Shown: positions 45,716 to 56,121 of the stretch, one piece after another | Position numbering within the stretch: the first letter of the stretch is position 1 | Layout: every line of letters begins with the position of its first letter | NCBI RefSeq assembly: GCF_022760965.1 | Contig: NZ_JAKVIJ010000002.1 | Coordinates: 319,066 to 383,065 of the forward strand | Source of the DNA: Simplicispira sedimenti | GTDB lineage: Bacteria; Pseudomonadota; Gammaproteobacteria; Burkholderiales; Burkholderiaceae_C | Direction: 5' to 3' | Length of the DNA: 64,000 nucleotides | Notes under the pieces: model-generated | The model's input: the letters and a program-made list of their open reading frames with translations, nothing else | What the model was told of the DNA's origin: nothing | Database searches by the model: none | Translations under genes and position numbers: made by a program

Positions 45716-46156
45716 ATGGCAGGCCTGACCCCCGGCTCCCCTACGCCCCAATCCATCACCGTACACGGCCAGTCGCGCCAGTTGGAGCTGGTGTTCTCCG
45801 ACGGCGCTGCATTCCGCCTGCCGTTTGAGCTGCTGCGCGTCTATTCCCCATCGGCCGAGGTCATGGGCCATGCCCCTGGCCAGGAGGTGCTGCAGACGGG
45901 CAAGCGGAATGTGGAAATCGCCGACATCGAGCCCGTGGGCAACTACGCCGTCAAGCTCCAGTTCTCGGATGGGCACGACAGCGGCATCTACTCCTGGGAC
46001 TACCTCTACGCGCTGGGCCAGCACCAGGCTGCGCGGTGGGAGGATTACCTGCGCCGCCTGGAGGCTGCAGGGGTGGACCGGGACACCCCCATGCCTGGGC
46101 GCAAGCCCTCCCATGGCCATGGATCGGGGTGCGGCTCCGGTTCCGGCTGTGGCTAA
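45716..46156 (+). CDS. DUF971 protein of the ubiE cluster
   Basis: The product has 146 residues and matches the DUF971 pattern (LELVFSDGAAFRLPFELLRVYSPSAEV, NYAVKLQFSDGHDSGIYSWDYLYALG), related to the N-terminal domain of gamma-butyrobetaine hydroxylase. The C-terminal tail is Gly/Ser/His/Cys-rich (HGHGSGCGSGSGCG), a possible metal-binding tail. It precedes ubiE as in many betaproteobacteria. Start chosen at MAGLTPGSP, the short N-terminus usual for the family. Confidence 0.88.
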   Translation: MAGLTPGSPTPQSITVHGQSRQLELVFSDGAAFRLPFELLRVYSPSAEVMGHAPGQEVLQTGKRNVEIADIEPVGNYAVKLQFSDGHDSGIYSWDYLYALGQHQAARWEDYLRRLEAAGVDRDTPMPGRKPSHGHGSGCGSGSGCG

Positions 46157-46179
46157 AGCCAATTTGCAACACTTCGCGT

Positions 46180-46230
46180 GCTATCATTTTTATAGCTGAT
46201 GGCGCTTTATCGATAAGCCTTGGATGCCGC
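46180..46230 (+). repeat. Dispersed palindromic repeat, copy J (DUF971-ubiE gap)
   Basis: GCTATCATTTTTATAGCTG, then ATGGCGCTTTATCGATAAGCC, then TTGGATGCCGCTAAGG. It lies in the 141-bp gap upstream of ubiE; the right arm is decayed. Confidence 0.8.
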
Positions 46231-46297
46231 TAAGGCTTTAGAATCCTATATCCCACGCATTCGCGGGGTTGAACCCTTCACCGCTAGCATTTCCACC

Positions 46298-47029
46298 ATG
46301 AGCACCACGCATTTCGGTTTCCAGTCGGTCGATGAGAAAGAAAAGGCACGCCGTGTGCGCGGAGTGTTCGACTCGGTTGCGTCCAAGTACGACCTGATGA
46401 ACGACCTGATGTCTGGCGGCCTGCACCGCGCCTGGAAGGCCTACACCGTGATGGTGGCCAACCTGCAGGAAGGCCAGCAGGTGCTGGACATTGCCGGGGG
46501 CACGGGCGACCTGTCGCTGGCTTTTGCCCGCAAGGTGGGCGCCAGTGGCCGTGTGGTGCATACCGACATCAACGAAGCCATGTTGCGCGTGGGTCGCAAC
46601 CGACTGATCGACAAGGGCGTGGTGTTGCCCACCCTGGTGTGCGATGCGGAGCAGCTCCCGTTTCCCGACCAGCACTTTGACCTGGTCAGCGTGGCCTTTG
46701 GCCTGCGCAACATGACGCACAAGGACATTGCGCTGCGCGAGATGTGCCGCGTGCTCAGGTCCGGCGGCAAGCTGCTGGTGCTGGAGTTCTCGCGCGTGGC
46801 CCAGCCATTGGCCAAGCCCTACGACTGGTATTCCTTCAACATCCTGCCGCGCCTGGGTCAACTGGTCACGGGCGATGCCGACAGCTACCGTTACCTGGCC
46901 GAATCCATCCGCATGCACCCCGGTCAGGAAGAGCTCAAGGCCATGATGCACGAGGCCGGTTTCGGCCATGTGGACTACCACAACATGACCGGCGGCGTGG
47001 TCGCCCTGCATGTGGGTATCAAGTGTTGA
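46298..47029 (+). CDS. ubiE: Ubiquinone/menaquinone C-methyltransferase
   Basis: SAM-dependent C-methylation of the quinone ring. The product has 243 residues. Motifs: VFDSVASKYDLMNDLMSGGLHRAWK, SAM-binding VLDIAGGTGDLSLAFA, and SFNILPRLGQLVTGDADSYRYLAESI. I used the ATG at 46298 (MSTTHFGFQSVDEKEKA), the family start. Head of ubiE-Tim44-ubiJ-ubiB. Confidence 0.97.
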   Translation: MSTTHFGFQSVDEKEKARRVRGVFDSVASKYDLMNDLMSGGLHRAWKAYTVMVANLQEGQQVLDIAGGTGDLSLAFARKVGASGRVVHTDINEAMLRVGRNRLIDKGVVLPTLVCDAEQLPFPDQHFDLVSVAFGLRNMTHKDIALREMCRVLRSGGKLLVLEFSRVAQPLAKPYDWYSFNILPRLGQLVTGDADSYRYLAESIRMHPGQEELKAMMHEAGFGHVDYHNMTGGVVALHVGIKC

Positions 47030-47068
47030 GTTGAGAGAGCAAGTGTGACTTCCAAGGAGATCCCCGCC

Positions 47069-48064
47069 ATGAAAACCCTTTTGTCTGCCCTGTTTGTGCT
47101 GGCCCTGGTGTTCGTCCAGCCTGAAGCGCAGGCCAAGCGCCTGGGCGGAGGCAAATCGATGGGCCAGCAGTCCAGCAATGTGACGCAACGCGATGCCACC
47201 CCCCCGGCTGCACCAGGGGCACCCACACAGAATGCCGCTGCACCGGCCAAGCCAGCGACGCCTGCGGCTGCGCCGCAGGTCGCCCCCAAGAAGCCCTGGG
47301 GCGCCATGCTGGGCGGCCTGGCGGCAGGCCTGGGCCTGGCCTGGCTGGCCCACAGCCTGGGCATGGGGGAAGGTTTCGGTCAGTTTCTGTTGGTGTTGTT
47401 GGTCGCCGTGGCGGCCTTCGCGGTCATCCGCATGGTGATGCGCGGCCGCAAGGCGCCTGCCGTGGCGGGTGGTGCGCCTCTGGCCTTCCAGGGGGCGGGC
47501 GCGCCTGCGGCTTCTCCCCAGGAGGCGTCGGTGCCGCGTGACTACAGTCCCGCCAATGTGGGCAACGACGCTTCGGCGCGCCCTTGGGAGCGAAGCAGCA
47601 TGGCGTTCGAGGCGCAGCGCCAGGCCGGTGCGGGCTCTGTCATCGGTTCGGCACTGGGTGGTTCGCAAAACTGGGGCGTGCCTGAGGGTTTTGACGTGGC
47701 GGGCTTTACCGAAGCTGCGCGGCGCAATTTCATCACCCTGCAGGCTGCGTGGGACAAGGCCGATGTGGCCACCCTGCGCTCCATGATGACCGACGCCATG
47801 CTGGACGAGATCCGCAGCCAGCTTGCCGAGCGCGAAGCCCAGGGCGCAGGCCAGCCCAACCAGACCGATGTGGTCATGCTGGAGGCACAGTTGCTCGGTA
47901 TCGAGGATGTGGGCAACGCCTACATGGCCAGCGTCGAGTTCTCGGGCCTGATCCGCGAGGAGCCCTCGGCCGGCCCCAGCCCGTTCCGTGAAGTCTGGAA
48001 CATGACCAAGCCCAAGGAAGGGCGCAGCGGCTGGCTGGTGGCGGGCGTGCAAGCGCTGCAGTAA
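47069..48064 (+). CDS. Tim44-domain membrane protein of the ubi cluster
   Basis: The product has 331 residues. A signal-like N-terminus ends near AQAK, then a low-complexity Pro/Ala/Thr stretch, two hydrophobic segments at about 75-115, and a Tim44-like domain from about residue 190 (FTEAARRNFITLQAAWDKADVATLRSMMTDAMLDEI ...). Function is unknown. Its conserved place between ubiE and ubiJ suggests a role in membrane or quinone assembly. AAGGAGA precedes the start. Confidence 0.88.
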   Translation: MKTLLSALFVLALVFVQPEAQAKRLGGGKSMGQQSSNVTQRDATPPAAPGAPTQNAAAPAKPATPAAAPQVAPKKPWGAMLGGLAAGLGLAWLAHSLGMGEGFGQFLLVLLVAVAAFAVIRMVMRGRKAPAVAGGAPLAFQGAGAPAASPQEASVPRDYSPANVGNDASARPWERSSMAFEAQRQAGAGSVIGSALGGSQNWGVPEGFDVAGFTEAARRNFITLQAAWDKADVATLRSMMTDAMLDEIRSQLAEREAQGAGQPNQTDVVMLEAQLLGIEDVGNAYMASVEFSGLIREEPSAGPSPFREVWNMTKPKEGRSGWLVAGVQALQ

Positions 48065-48124
48065 AGCCGTGTATTTGACCGGACCATGCGCCTGAGCGCG
48101 CGGTTCGGGGAATAATCGGGGACT

Positions 48125-48694
48125 ATGGCAACACAGTCCCCTTTTTCTTTTGTCGGCAGCGTGTTCGAGCGCGTGGCCGCAGGCCCGCAGCCCCCGCAGT
48201 GGCTGGTGCACGAGGTGCAGCACCGCGTGGTGTTGCTGCTCAACCATGTCTTGATGCAGGAAAGCGCGGCCACCCAGCGGCTGGTTCCGAGCCGTGGGCG
48301 GGTGGTGCGCATGCAGTGGCGCCATTTCTTCATGGCGCTGCAGGTCACACCGGCGGGCCTCTTTGATCTGGCACCCCCAGCGGCCACGCCCGATCTGCGC
48401 CTGGAGGTCATGCAGGCGTCGCCCCTGGATCTGGCGCAGGCCGCACTGCGCGGAGAACGCCCGAGCGTGCGCATTGATGGGGATGTGCAGTTTGCCGGCG
48501 ATATCCAATGGCTGGCCGACAACCTGCGCTGGGACGTAGAGGACGATCTGGCGCGCCTGATCGGGGACGTGCCTGCGCACACCCTGGCCAACCTGGCGGG
48601 CAGCGCGGCGCAGGCCTTGCGCGGCTTTCTGCAGGACCGTGTGCCGCCCGCTGGTGGGCCGTCGGGCTGGTCCGTGGAACGTACCACTCCATGA
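48125..48694 (+). CDS. ubiJ: Ubiquinone biosynthesis accessory factor, SCP2 type
   Basis: The product has 189 residues. It has the SCP2-like lipid-binding pattern of UbiJ: an N-terminal helix (SVFERVAAG), then VRIDGDVQFAGDIQWLADNLRWDVEDDLARLIGDVPAH in the second half. UbiJ helps present lipophilic intermediates to the ubiquinone enzymes. The stop overlaps the ubiB start. Confidence 0.9.
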   Translation: MATQSPFSFVGSVFERVAAGPQPPQWLVHEVQHRVVLLLNHVLMQESAATQRLVPSRGRVVRMQWRHFFMALQVTPAGLFDLAPPAATPDLRLEVMQASPLDLAQAALRGERPSVRIDGDVQFAGDIQWLADNLRWDVEDDLARLIGDVPAHTLANLAGSAAQALRGFLQDRVPPAGGPSGWSVERTTP

Positions 48695-50259
48695 AGCAGT
48701 TCTTCCGAGGGGCCACCATCGTCTGGGTGGTGCTGCGTTTTGGCCTGGACGAGCTGGTGCTCACCAGCTTCCAGAAGCCCTGGCTGCGCCTGCTGGCGCG
48801 CACCGTGTCGGTGGGGCGCGACCTGAGTGCGCCGCGCGGGCAGCGTCTGCGTGAGGCGTTGGAGCGGCTGGGGCCGATTTTTGTGAAGTTCGGCCAGGTG
48901 CTGTCCACGCGGCGCGATCTGATGCCGCCGGACATCGCCGATGAATTGGCGCTGCTGCAGGACCGGGTGCCGCCGTTTGACCCCGCCGTGGCCATTGCCA
49001 CCATTGAGCGCGCCTTCAAGCGACCCATTGGCGAGGTGTTCGAGCATTTCGAGCGTGAGCCGGTGGCCAGCGCCTCCATTGCCCAGGTGCACTTCGCCCG
49101 CCTGCGTGACCGCAAGGGCCAGCAGCACGAGGTTGCTGTCAAAGTGTTGCGGCCGGGCATGCTGCATGTCATCGAGAAAGACCTGAGCCTCATGCGCATG
49201 ATGGCAGGCTGGGTGGAAAGCCTGTCGGCCGATGGCAAGCGCCTCAAGCCGCGCGAGGTGGTGGCCGAGTTCGACAACTACCTGCACGACGAGCTGGACC
49301 TGGTGCGCGAGGCCGCCAATGCCGCTCAGTTGCGCCGCAACATGGAAGGGCTGAACCTCGTGGAAGTACCCATCATTCACTGGGACTTCTGCCACCCCGA
49401 AGTGATGGTGATGGAACGCATGAATGGCGTGCCCATCAGCCAGGTGGATCGTCTGCGCGAAGCGGGGGTCGATATTCCCAAGCTGGCGCGCGACGGGGTG
49501 ACCATCTTCTTCACCCAGGTGTTTCGCGACGGTTTTTTCCATGCGGACATGCACCCCGGCAACATCCAGGTCAGCCTGGACCCGGCCACTTTCGGGCGCT
49601 ATATTTCGCTGGACTTTGGCATTGTGGGCACGCTCACCGAGTTCGACAAGGAATACCTGGCGCAGAACTTCACCGCGTTTTTCCGGCGTGACTACAAGCG
49701 CGTGGCTGAGCTGCACATCGAAAGCGGCTGGGTGCCGCCCGAGACCCGCGTCAACGAACTGGAGGCGGCGGTGCGCACGGTGTGCGAGCCGTATTTCGAC
49801 CGACCCCTGAAGGAAATATCCCTGGGCATGGTGTTGCTGCGGCTGTTCCAGACCTCGCGGCGCTTCAACGTCGAGATCCAGCCCCAGCTGGTGCTGCTGC
49901 AGAAAACCCTGCTCAACATCGAAGGCTTGGGTCGCCAGCTCGACCCCGACCTGGACCTGTGGAGCACGGCCAAGCCCTTCCTGGAAAAGTGGATGCTGGA
50001 CCAGCTTGGCCCCCAGCGCCTGCGCCGCGAACTGCGCGACCAGTTGCCGCACTACGCCAAGATCCTGCCCGCCTTGCCCCGACTCTTGCACGACCACCTG
50101 CAGCGCCAGGGGACGCCCCAGCAGCAGCGTGAGCTGCTGGAGCTGCTGCGCGAGCAACGGCGCACCAATCATCTGTTGCAGGGACTGCTGTACTCGGGCT
50201 TGGGATTTGTGCTGGGTCTGATCGTGATGCAGATCATCGTGCGGGTGCGGGTTTTCTAG
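48691..50259 (+). CDS. ubiB: Ubiquinone biosynthesis kinase-like protein UbiB
   Basis: Atypical kinase/ATPase of the ABC1/ADCK family, needed for ubiquinone synthesis. The product has 522 residues. KFGQVLSTRRDLMP is the KxGQ motif, VAVKVLRPG the ATP-binding Lys, HADMHPGN the catalytic loop, and LDFGIVG the metal-binding loop. The C-terminus has hydrophobic membrane segments (LLYSGLGFVLGLIVMQIIV). It overlaps ubiJ by four bases. Confidence 0.96.
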   Translation: MKQFFRGATIVWVVLRFGLDELVLTSFQKPWLRLLARTVSVGRDLSAPRGQRLREALERLGPIFVKFGQVLSTRRDLMPPDIADELALLQDRVPPFDPAVAIATIERAFKRPIGEVFEHFEREPVASASIAQVHFARLRDRKGQQHEVAVKVLRPGMLHVIEKDLSLMRMMAGWVESLSADGKRLKPREVVAEFDNYLHDELDLVREAANAAQLRRNMEGLNLVEVPIIHWDFCHPEVMVMERMNGVPISQVDRLREAGVDIPKLARDGVTIFFTQVFRDGFFHADMHPGNIQVSLDPATFGRYISLDFGIVGTLTEFDKEYLAQNFTAFFRRDYKRVAELHIESGWVPPETRVNELEAAVRTVCEPYFDRPLKEISLGMVLLRLFQTSRRFNVEIQPQLVLLQKTLLNIEGLGRQLDPDLDLWSTAKPFLEKWMLDQLGPQRLRRELRDQLPHYAKILPALPRLLHDHLQRQGTPQQQRELLELLREQRRTNHLLQGLLYSGLGFVLGLIVMQIIVRVRVF

Positions 50260-50373
50260 GGGTTTCTTCCCATCTCGGTGGTGCCCGGTCCCGTTGTGCA
50301 ACGGATGCGCAGATAATGCGCGTCGTTTTATCTTGAACAGGTTCTTAACCTTACCCTGATCGCGGAGCGGCGC

Positions 50374-51831
50374 ATGCTGGTCACCTTCATCGTTCTGTAT
50401 TTGCTGGCATCCATTGCAATTGGCCTGTATGCCGCCACGCGCGTGCACAACACTGCGGACTATGCGGTGGCGGGCCGCAGCCTGCCGCTGGCCGTGGTGA
50501 TTGCGACCACGTTCGCGACCTGGTTTGGCTCCGAGACGGTGCTTGGCGTCTCGGCGCGGTTCGTCGATGGCGGGCTGGGCGCTGTGGTCGAGGACCCGTT
50601 CGGTGCGTCCATGTGCCTGGTGCTGGTCGGCCTGTTCTTTGCCTACCGGCTCTACCAGAAGAACCTGATCACGCTGGGTGACTACTACCGCCAGCGTTTC
50701 GGGCGGTCCATCGAGGTGCTGTGTTCCGCCATCATCATCTTCAGCTACCTCGGCTGGGTGGCCGCGCAGATCACGGCCCTGGGTCTGGTCTTCAACCTGC
50801 TCACGCAGGGCGCCATGTCCATCACCGCGGGCATGGTGCTCGGTACGCTGGTGGTGCTGGTCTATACCTTGTATGGTGGCATGTGGTCGGTGGCGCTGAC
50901 CGATTTTGTGCAGATGATCGTCATTGCCCTGGGCCTGATCGCCATCGCCTGGTTTGCTGCCGATCTGGCCGGTGGCGCCGGCAAGGTCATCGACTATGCT
51001 GCGCGCGAAGGAAAGTTCCAGTTCTTTCCCAAGGATGGGGGGATGAAGGAGTGGTCCTTCTTCATTGCGTCGGCCATCACCATGATGCTGGGTTCCATTC
51101 CGCAGCAGGACGTGTTCCAGCGCGTCATGTCCTCCAACAGTGCCAGCACGGCGCGCACCGGCCCGGTGATCGGTGGCGTGCTCTACCTGCTGTTCGCCTT
51201 CATCCCGATGTTCGTGGTCACCTCTGCCATTTTGATCATGCCCGAGACGGCACAGGCCCTGCTGAAGGACGATCCGCAGAAGGTGCTGCCCACGCTGGTC
51301 ATGGAGCGCATGCCGCTGGTATTGCAGATTGCCTTCTTTGGTGCGTTGCTGTCGGCCATCATGTCCACGGCGTCGGCCACGCTGCTGGCGCCATCGACCA
51401 CCTTCGTCGAGAACATCCTGCGCAACCTGCGTCCAGGCATGAGCGATGCCATGACGCTCAAGGCCATGCGGGTGTCCGTGCTGGTGTTCACGGGCTGTGT
51501 GCTGACCTATGCCATCACCATGCAGGGCACGTCGATCTATGAAATGGTCTCTGGTGCCTACCAGGTGCCGCTGGTGGGGGCGTTCGTGCCGCTGGTGTTC
51601 GGCCTCTATTGGAAGCGCGCCACCACGCAGGGCGCTTTGATGGCGGTGGCCATGGGCCTTGGTGTGTGGTTGCTGTTCGTGGCCAGTGCATCGCTGTCGG
51701 AGGCGTTCCCGCAGCAACTCGCCGGGTTGCTGGCTGCCTTGGTGGGCATGGTGGCGGGCTCGCTGCTGCCGCAGTTCGTGCCGGACCACAAGGGGCATGT
51801 GCACCATTACGAGGGCAGCGCCGGGGCCTGA
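50374..51831 (+). CDS. Sodium:solute symporter family protein
   Basis: The product has 485 residues with about 13 hydrophobic segments. Family segments include DYAVAGRSLPLAVVIATTFATWFGSETVLG near the N-terminus and GALLSAIMSTASATLLAPSTTFVENIL near residue 325-350. The solute is unknown; PutP-like proline or carboxylate carriers are the nearest general types. GGAG lies upstream of the ATG. It stands alone between ubiB and the FmdB gene. Confidence 0.9.
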   Translation: MLVTFIVLYLLASIAIGLYAATRVHNTADYAVAGRSLPLAVVIATTFATWFGSETVLGVSARFVDGGLGAVVEDPFGASMCLVLVGLFFAYRLYQKNLITLGDYYRQRFGRSIEVLCSAIIIFSYLGWVAAQITALGLVFNLLTQGAMSITAGMVLGTLVVLVYTLYGGMWSVALTDFVQMIVIALGLIAIAWFAADLAGGAGKVIDYAAREGKFQFFPKDGGMKEWSFFIASAITMMLGSIPQQDVFQRVMSSNSASTARTGPVIGGVLYLLFAFIPMFVVTSAILIMPETAQALLKDDPQKVLPTLVMERMPLVLQIAFFGALLSAIMSTASATLLAPSTTFVENILRNLRPGMSDAMTLKAMRVSVLVFTGCVLTYAITMQGTSIYEMVSGAYQVPLVGAFVPLVFGLYWKRATTQGALMAVAMGLGVWLLFVASASLSEAFPQQLAGLLAALVGMVAGSLLPQFVPDHKGHVHHYEGSAGA

Positions 51832-51932
51832 ATCGGGCGGTAACCGTGCAGCTCTGGTTGCGGCCTTCCGGCTTGAAAGCAGGGAGGCCGCCTATAATTG
51901 AAGGCTTTGCACTAACAGTCCAGGCTCGCGAT

Positions 51933-52223
51933 ATGCCAATCTATGCCTACAAATGCGGCTCCTGTGGCCATGCCAAGGATGTGCTACAAAAAATCTCGGA
52001 TCCTCTGCTGACCACCTGCCCGGCCTGTGGGGCGGAAGCCTTTTCCAAACAGATCACGGCTGCCGGTTTCCAGCTCAAGGGCTCGGGCTGGTATGCGACC
52101 GATTTCCGTGGCGGTAGTAGCGGTGCTGCAGCCGGTTCCGGCGAATCTGCGCCCGCAGCCGCAAAGGAATCCTGCGCCAGCTGTCCGGCTGCCGCTGCGG
52201 CCAGGCCGGCCGCGTCGAGTTGA
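51933..52223 (+). CDS. FmdB-family zinc ribbon protein
   Basis: The product has 96 residues and begins MPIYAYKCGSCGHAKDVLQK, with a second pair in CPACG, forming the four-Cys zinc ribbon. The C-terminal third is Ala/Ser/Gly-rich with an extra CASC pair. Probably a small regulatory or accessory protein, function not defined. It ends seven bases before the DUF502 gene and belongs with aspS in one run. Confidence 0.92.
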   Translation: MPIYAYKCGSCGHAKDVLQKISDPLLTTCPACGAEAFSKQITAAGFQLKGSGWYATDFRGGSSGAAAGSGESAPAAAKESCASCPAAAAARPAASS

Positions 52224-52230
52224 GCCCCAG

Positions 52231-52851
52231 ATGGCTCCCTTGCGCAAGTGGCTTTTCACCGGTCTGCTGGTGATCGTTCCTGGAGCGATCACCATTTCGG
52301 TGCTTCACTGGATCGTCGGCATGCTGGACCAGACGCTGCTGATCCTGCCCGAGGCCTGGCATCCGGACCGCTTGCTGGGTTTCCACATCCCCGGTTTCGG
52401 GGTTCTGCTGACGCTGCTCATTCTGCTGGTGACCGGTGCGGTGGCCAGCAACTTTGCCGGGCGCAAGCTGGTCGCCTGGGGCGACCACCTGGTCAGCCGC
52501 ATCCCGGTGGTGCGGTCGATCTATTCGAGCGTCAAGCAGGTGTCGGACACCCTGTTTTCCGAAAGCGGCAATGCCTTCCGCACCGCGGTGCTGGTGCAGT
52601 GGCCGCGCGAGGGGGTGTGGACAGTGGCCTTCGTCACCGGCGCACCCAGCGGCGAGGTGGCTGCTTACCTGCGCGATGAATTCGTCAGCGTGTACGTGCC
52701 CACCACGCCCAACCCGACGGGCGGGTATTTCGTGATGGTGCGCAAGAGCGATTGCGTCGAACTCGACATGAGTGTCGATGCGGCTTTGCGCTACATCGTT
52801 TCCATGGGCGTGGTCGCGCCGGTTGACCCCGTTCCCGCAACAATCAAGTAA
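52231..52851 (+). CDS. DUF502 membrane protein
   Basis: The product has 206 residues. Two hydrophobic segments at about 6-32 and 50-75 enclose a short loop, followed by the conserved SRIPVVRSIYSSVKQVSDTLF and VYVPTTPNPTGGYF segments of DUF502. Function unknown. In betaproteobacteria this gene commonly precedes aspS, as here (38 bases to the aspS start). Confidence 0.93.
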   Translation: MAPLRKWLFTGLLVIVPGAITISVLHWIVGMLDQTLLILPEAWHPDRLLGFHIPGFGVLLTLLILLVTGAVASNFAGRKLVAWGDHLVSRIPVVRSIYSSVKQVSDTLFSESGNAFRTAVLVQWPREGVWTVAFVTGAPSGEVAAYLRDEFVSVYVPTTPNPTGGYFVMVRKSDCVELDMSVDAALRYIVSMGVVAPVDPVPATIK

Positions 52852-52889
52852 CCTTTTTTATGCGCCACGACGGCGCCGGAAGTTTTGCC

Positions 52890-54701
<1,812 letters not shown>

Positions 54702-54724
54702 ACCCGGCCATGGGGCAGAATCAG

Positions 54725-54748
54725 GGGCGCCTTCGGGCGCCCTTTTTT
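54725..54748 (+). terminator. Rho-independent terminator of aspS
   Basis: GGGCGCC-TTCG-GGCGCCC followed by TTTTTT, with a stable UUCG tetraloop, 24 bases after the stop. Confidence 0.95.
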
Positions 54749-54779
54749 CATGGCGCATGCGCCGTTTGACTGACCGAGG

Positions 54780-55613
54780 ATGAACGTGGCCCGAGATTGC
54801 TTGAAAACTTCCTGCGTTGCGCTGCTGGTGGCACTGGCCCTGGTGGCCTGTGGCGAGAAGAAAACCGAACTGGGCCAGGGCGGCTCGGTAGTCACCGGAT
54901 CGGCCGGGCCGCAGGGCGCGCAGAACGCCGCGCGCGAGCTGGTGCGTTGCGACGCACCCGTGGCCACGCTGGCGCTGGCCGAGAACCCCCATGGTTACGT
55001 GATGGGCGGTGCCTACCAGTTGCCGGCCTCGCCCGTGCCTTTGGTCAAGCTGCTGGCTCAGCAGAGTGGGTGCTTTCGCGTGGTGGACCGCGCGGCCGGC
55101 CTGCGCGGCACGCTGCAGGAGCAGGAGCTGCGCGAATCGGGCGTGCTGCGCAAGAACACCACCGTGGCCAAGGGCAAGGGCTACGAGGCGCAGTACACGC
55201 TCACCCCCAGCCTGACCTTCAGTGAGCAGGACGCCGGGCGCGGCCTGGCGGGCTTGCTGGGCATGATTCCGGTGCTGCGCGACATGGCGGGCCTGATCGG
55301 GCTGGCCGAACAGGTCAAGCTCAAGGAGGCGCAGACTGCACTGCTGTTGTCCGACAACGAAACCACCGAGCAGGTCGCGGCGGCCACGGGCTCGGCACGC
55401 ACCACCGATCTGGGAGTGGCCGGCATTGCGTTTGGCAAGCTGGGCGGTGCTGCCGGTGCGGGCTGGAGCAACACCAACGAGGGCAAGGTGATTGCGGCGG
55501 CCTTCCTGGACGCGCACAACCAGCTGGTGGTGCAGGTGCGGGCCTTGCAGGCCAAGGAACTGCCGCCGGACGTGCCCGTGCGCGCTGGCGCGCAGAAGGA
55601 GCGTGGCGGCTGA
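54780..55613 (+). CDS. CsgG/HfaB-like lipoprotein
   Basis: The product has 277 residues. The signal peptide ends in the lipobox LVAC, with Cys24. The mature part resembles CsgG-family proteins (LVKLLAQQSGCFRVVDRAAGLRG, KGYEAQYTLTPSLTFSEQ), which act at the outer membrane in curli and other systems. No curli genes are near, so the specific role is unknown. Hydrophobic Gly-rich stretch LGMIPVLRDMAGLIGLAEQV in the middle. Start set at the ATG just after the GAGGATG context. Confidence 0.8.
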   Translation: MNVARDCLKTSCVALLVALALVACGEKKTELGQGGSVVTGSAGPQGAQNAARELVRCDAPVATLALAENPHGYVMGGAYQLPASPVPLVKLLAQQSGCFRVVDRAAGLRGTLQEQELRESGVLRKNTTVAKGKGYEAQYTLTPSLTFSEQDAGRGLAGLLGMIPVLRDMAGLIGLAEQVKLKEAQTALLLSDNETTEQVAAATGSARTTDLGVAGIAFGKLGGAAGAGWSNTNEGKVIAAAFLDAHNQLVVQVRALQAKELPPDVPVRAGAQKERGG

Positions 55614-55626
55614 GCAGGGCAGGGCG

Positions 55627-56121
55627 GTGCCTCGGTCGTACAAGATTCCCGAATCGGTGCTGGTGGTGATCCATACCGCCGCGCTCGATGTGCTGCTGAT
55701 CCGACGGGCCGATGCGCCGGAGTTCTGGCAATCGGTCACCGGCAGCAAAGACCATCTTCACGAGAGCTTTGAAGAAGCCGCCGTGCGTGAGGTCTGGGAG
55801 GAAACCGGCATCGATGTGCGGGCGCCCGGCTGCATCCTGCGCGACTGGCATCTGGAGAACATCTACGGCATCTACCCGCAATGGCTGCACCGCTACGCGC
55901 CCGGTGTGTGCGAGAACACCGAGCACCTGTTCAGCCTTCAGGTGCCGGCCGGCACGCCGGTGGTGCTCAACCCGCGCGAGCATGTGGATTGGAAATGGCT
56001 CCCCTGGTTGGATGCGGCCGACGCCTGCTATTCGCCTTCCAATGCCGAGGCCTGCCTTTGGCTGCCACGCTTGGCGGTGCTGCCTGGTGTGCAGGGCGCT
56101 CCGGGGCCGTCAGGCCGCTGA
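55627..56121 (+). CDS. nudB: Dihydroneopterin triphosphate diphosphatase (Nudix)
   Basis: Removes pyrophosphate from dihydroneopterin triphosphate in folate synthesis, the step after FolE. The product has 164 residues. Nudix box GSKDHLHESFEEAAVREVWEETGID is present and the N-terminus PRSYKIPESVLVVIHT is NudB-like. Start taken as the GTG at 55627, preceded by AGGGCAGGG; a GTG eight codons earlier is possible. Its end overlaps the REC-TPR gene by 12 bases (convergent). Confidence 0.88.
   Translation: MPRSYKIPESVLVVIHTAALDVLLIRRADAPEFWQSVTGSKDHLHESFEEAAVREVWEETGIDVRAPGCILRDWHLENIYGIYPQWLHRYAPGVCENTEHLFSLQVPAGTPVVLNPREHVDWKWLPWLDAADACYSPSNAEACLWLPRLAVLPGVQGAPGPSGR

Noticed and set aside
47920..51807. 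1295-codon open frame on the minus strand across ubiJ, ubiB and the symporter gene
   Set aside because: Composition is dominated by His, Gln and Arg, and it lies antisense to well-recognised genes. Long antisense frames are common at this GC content.
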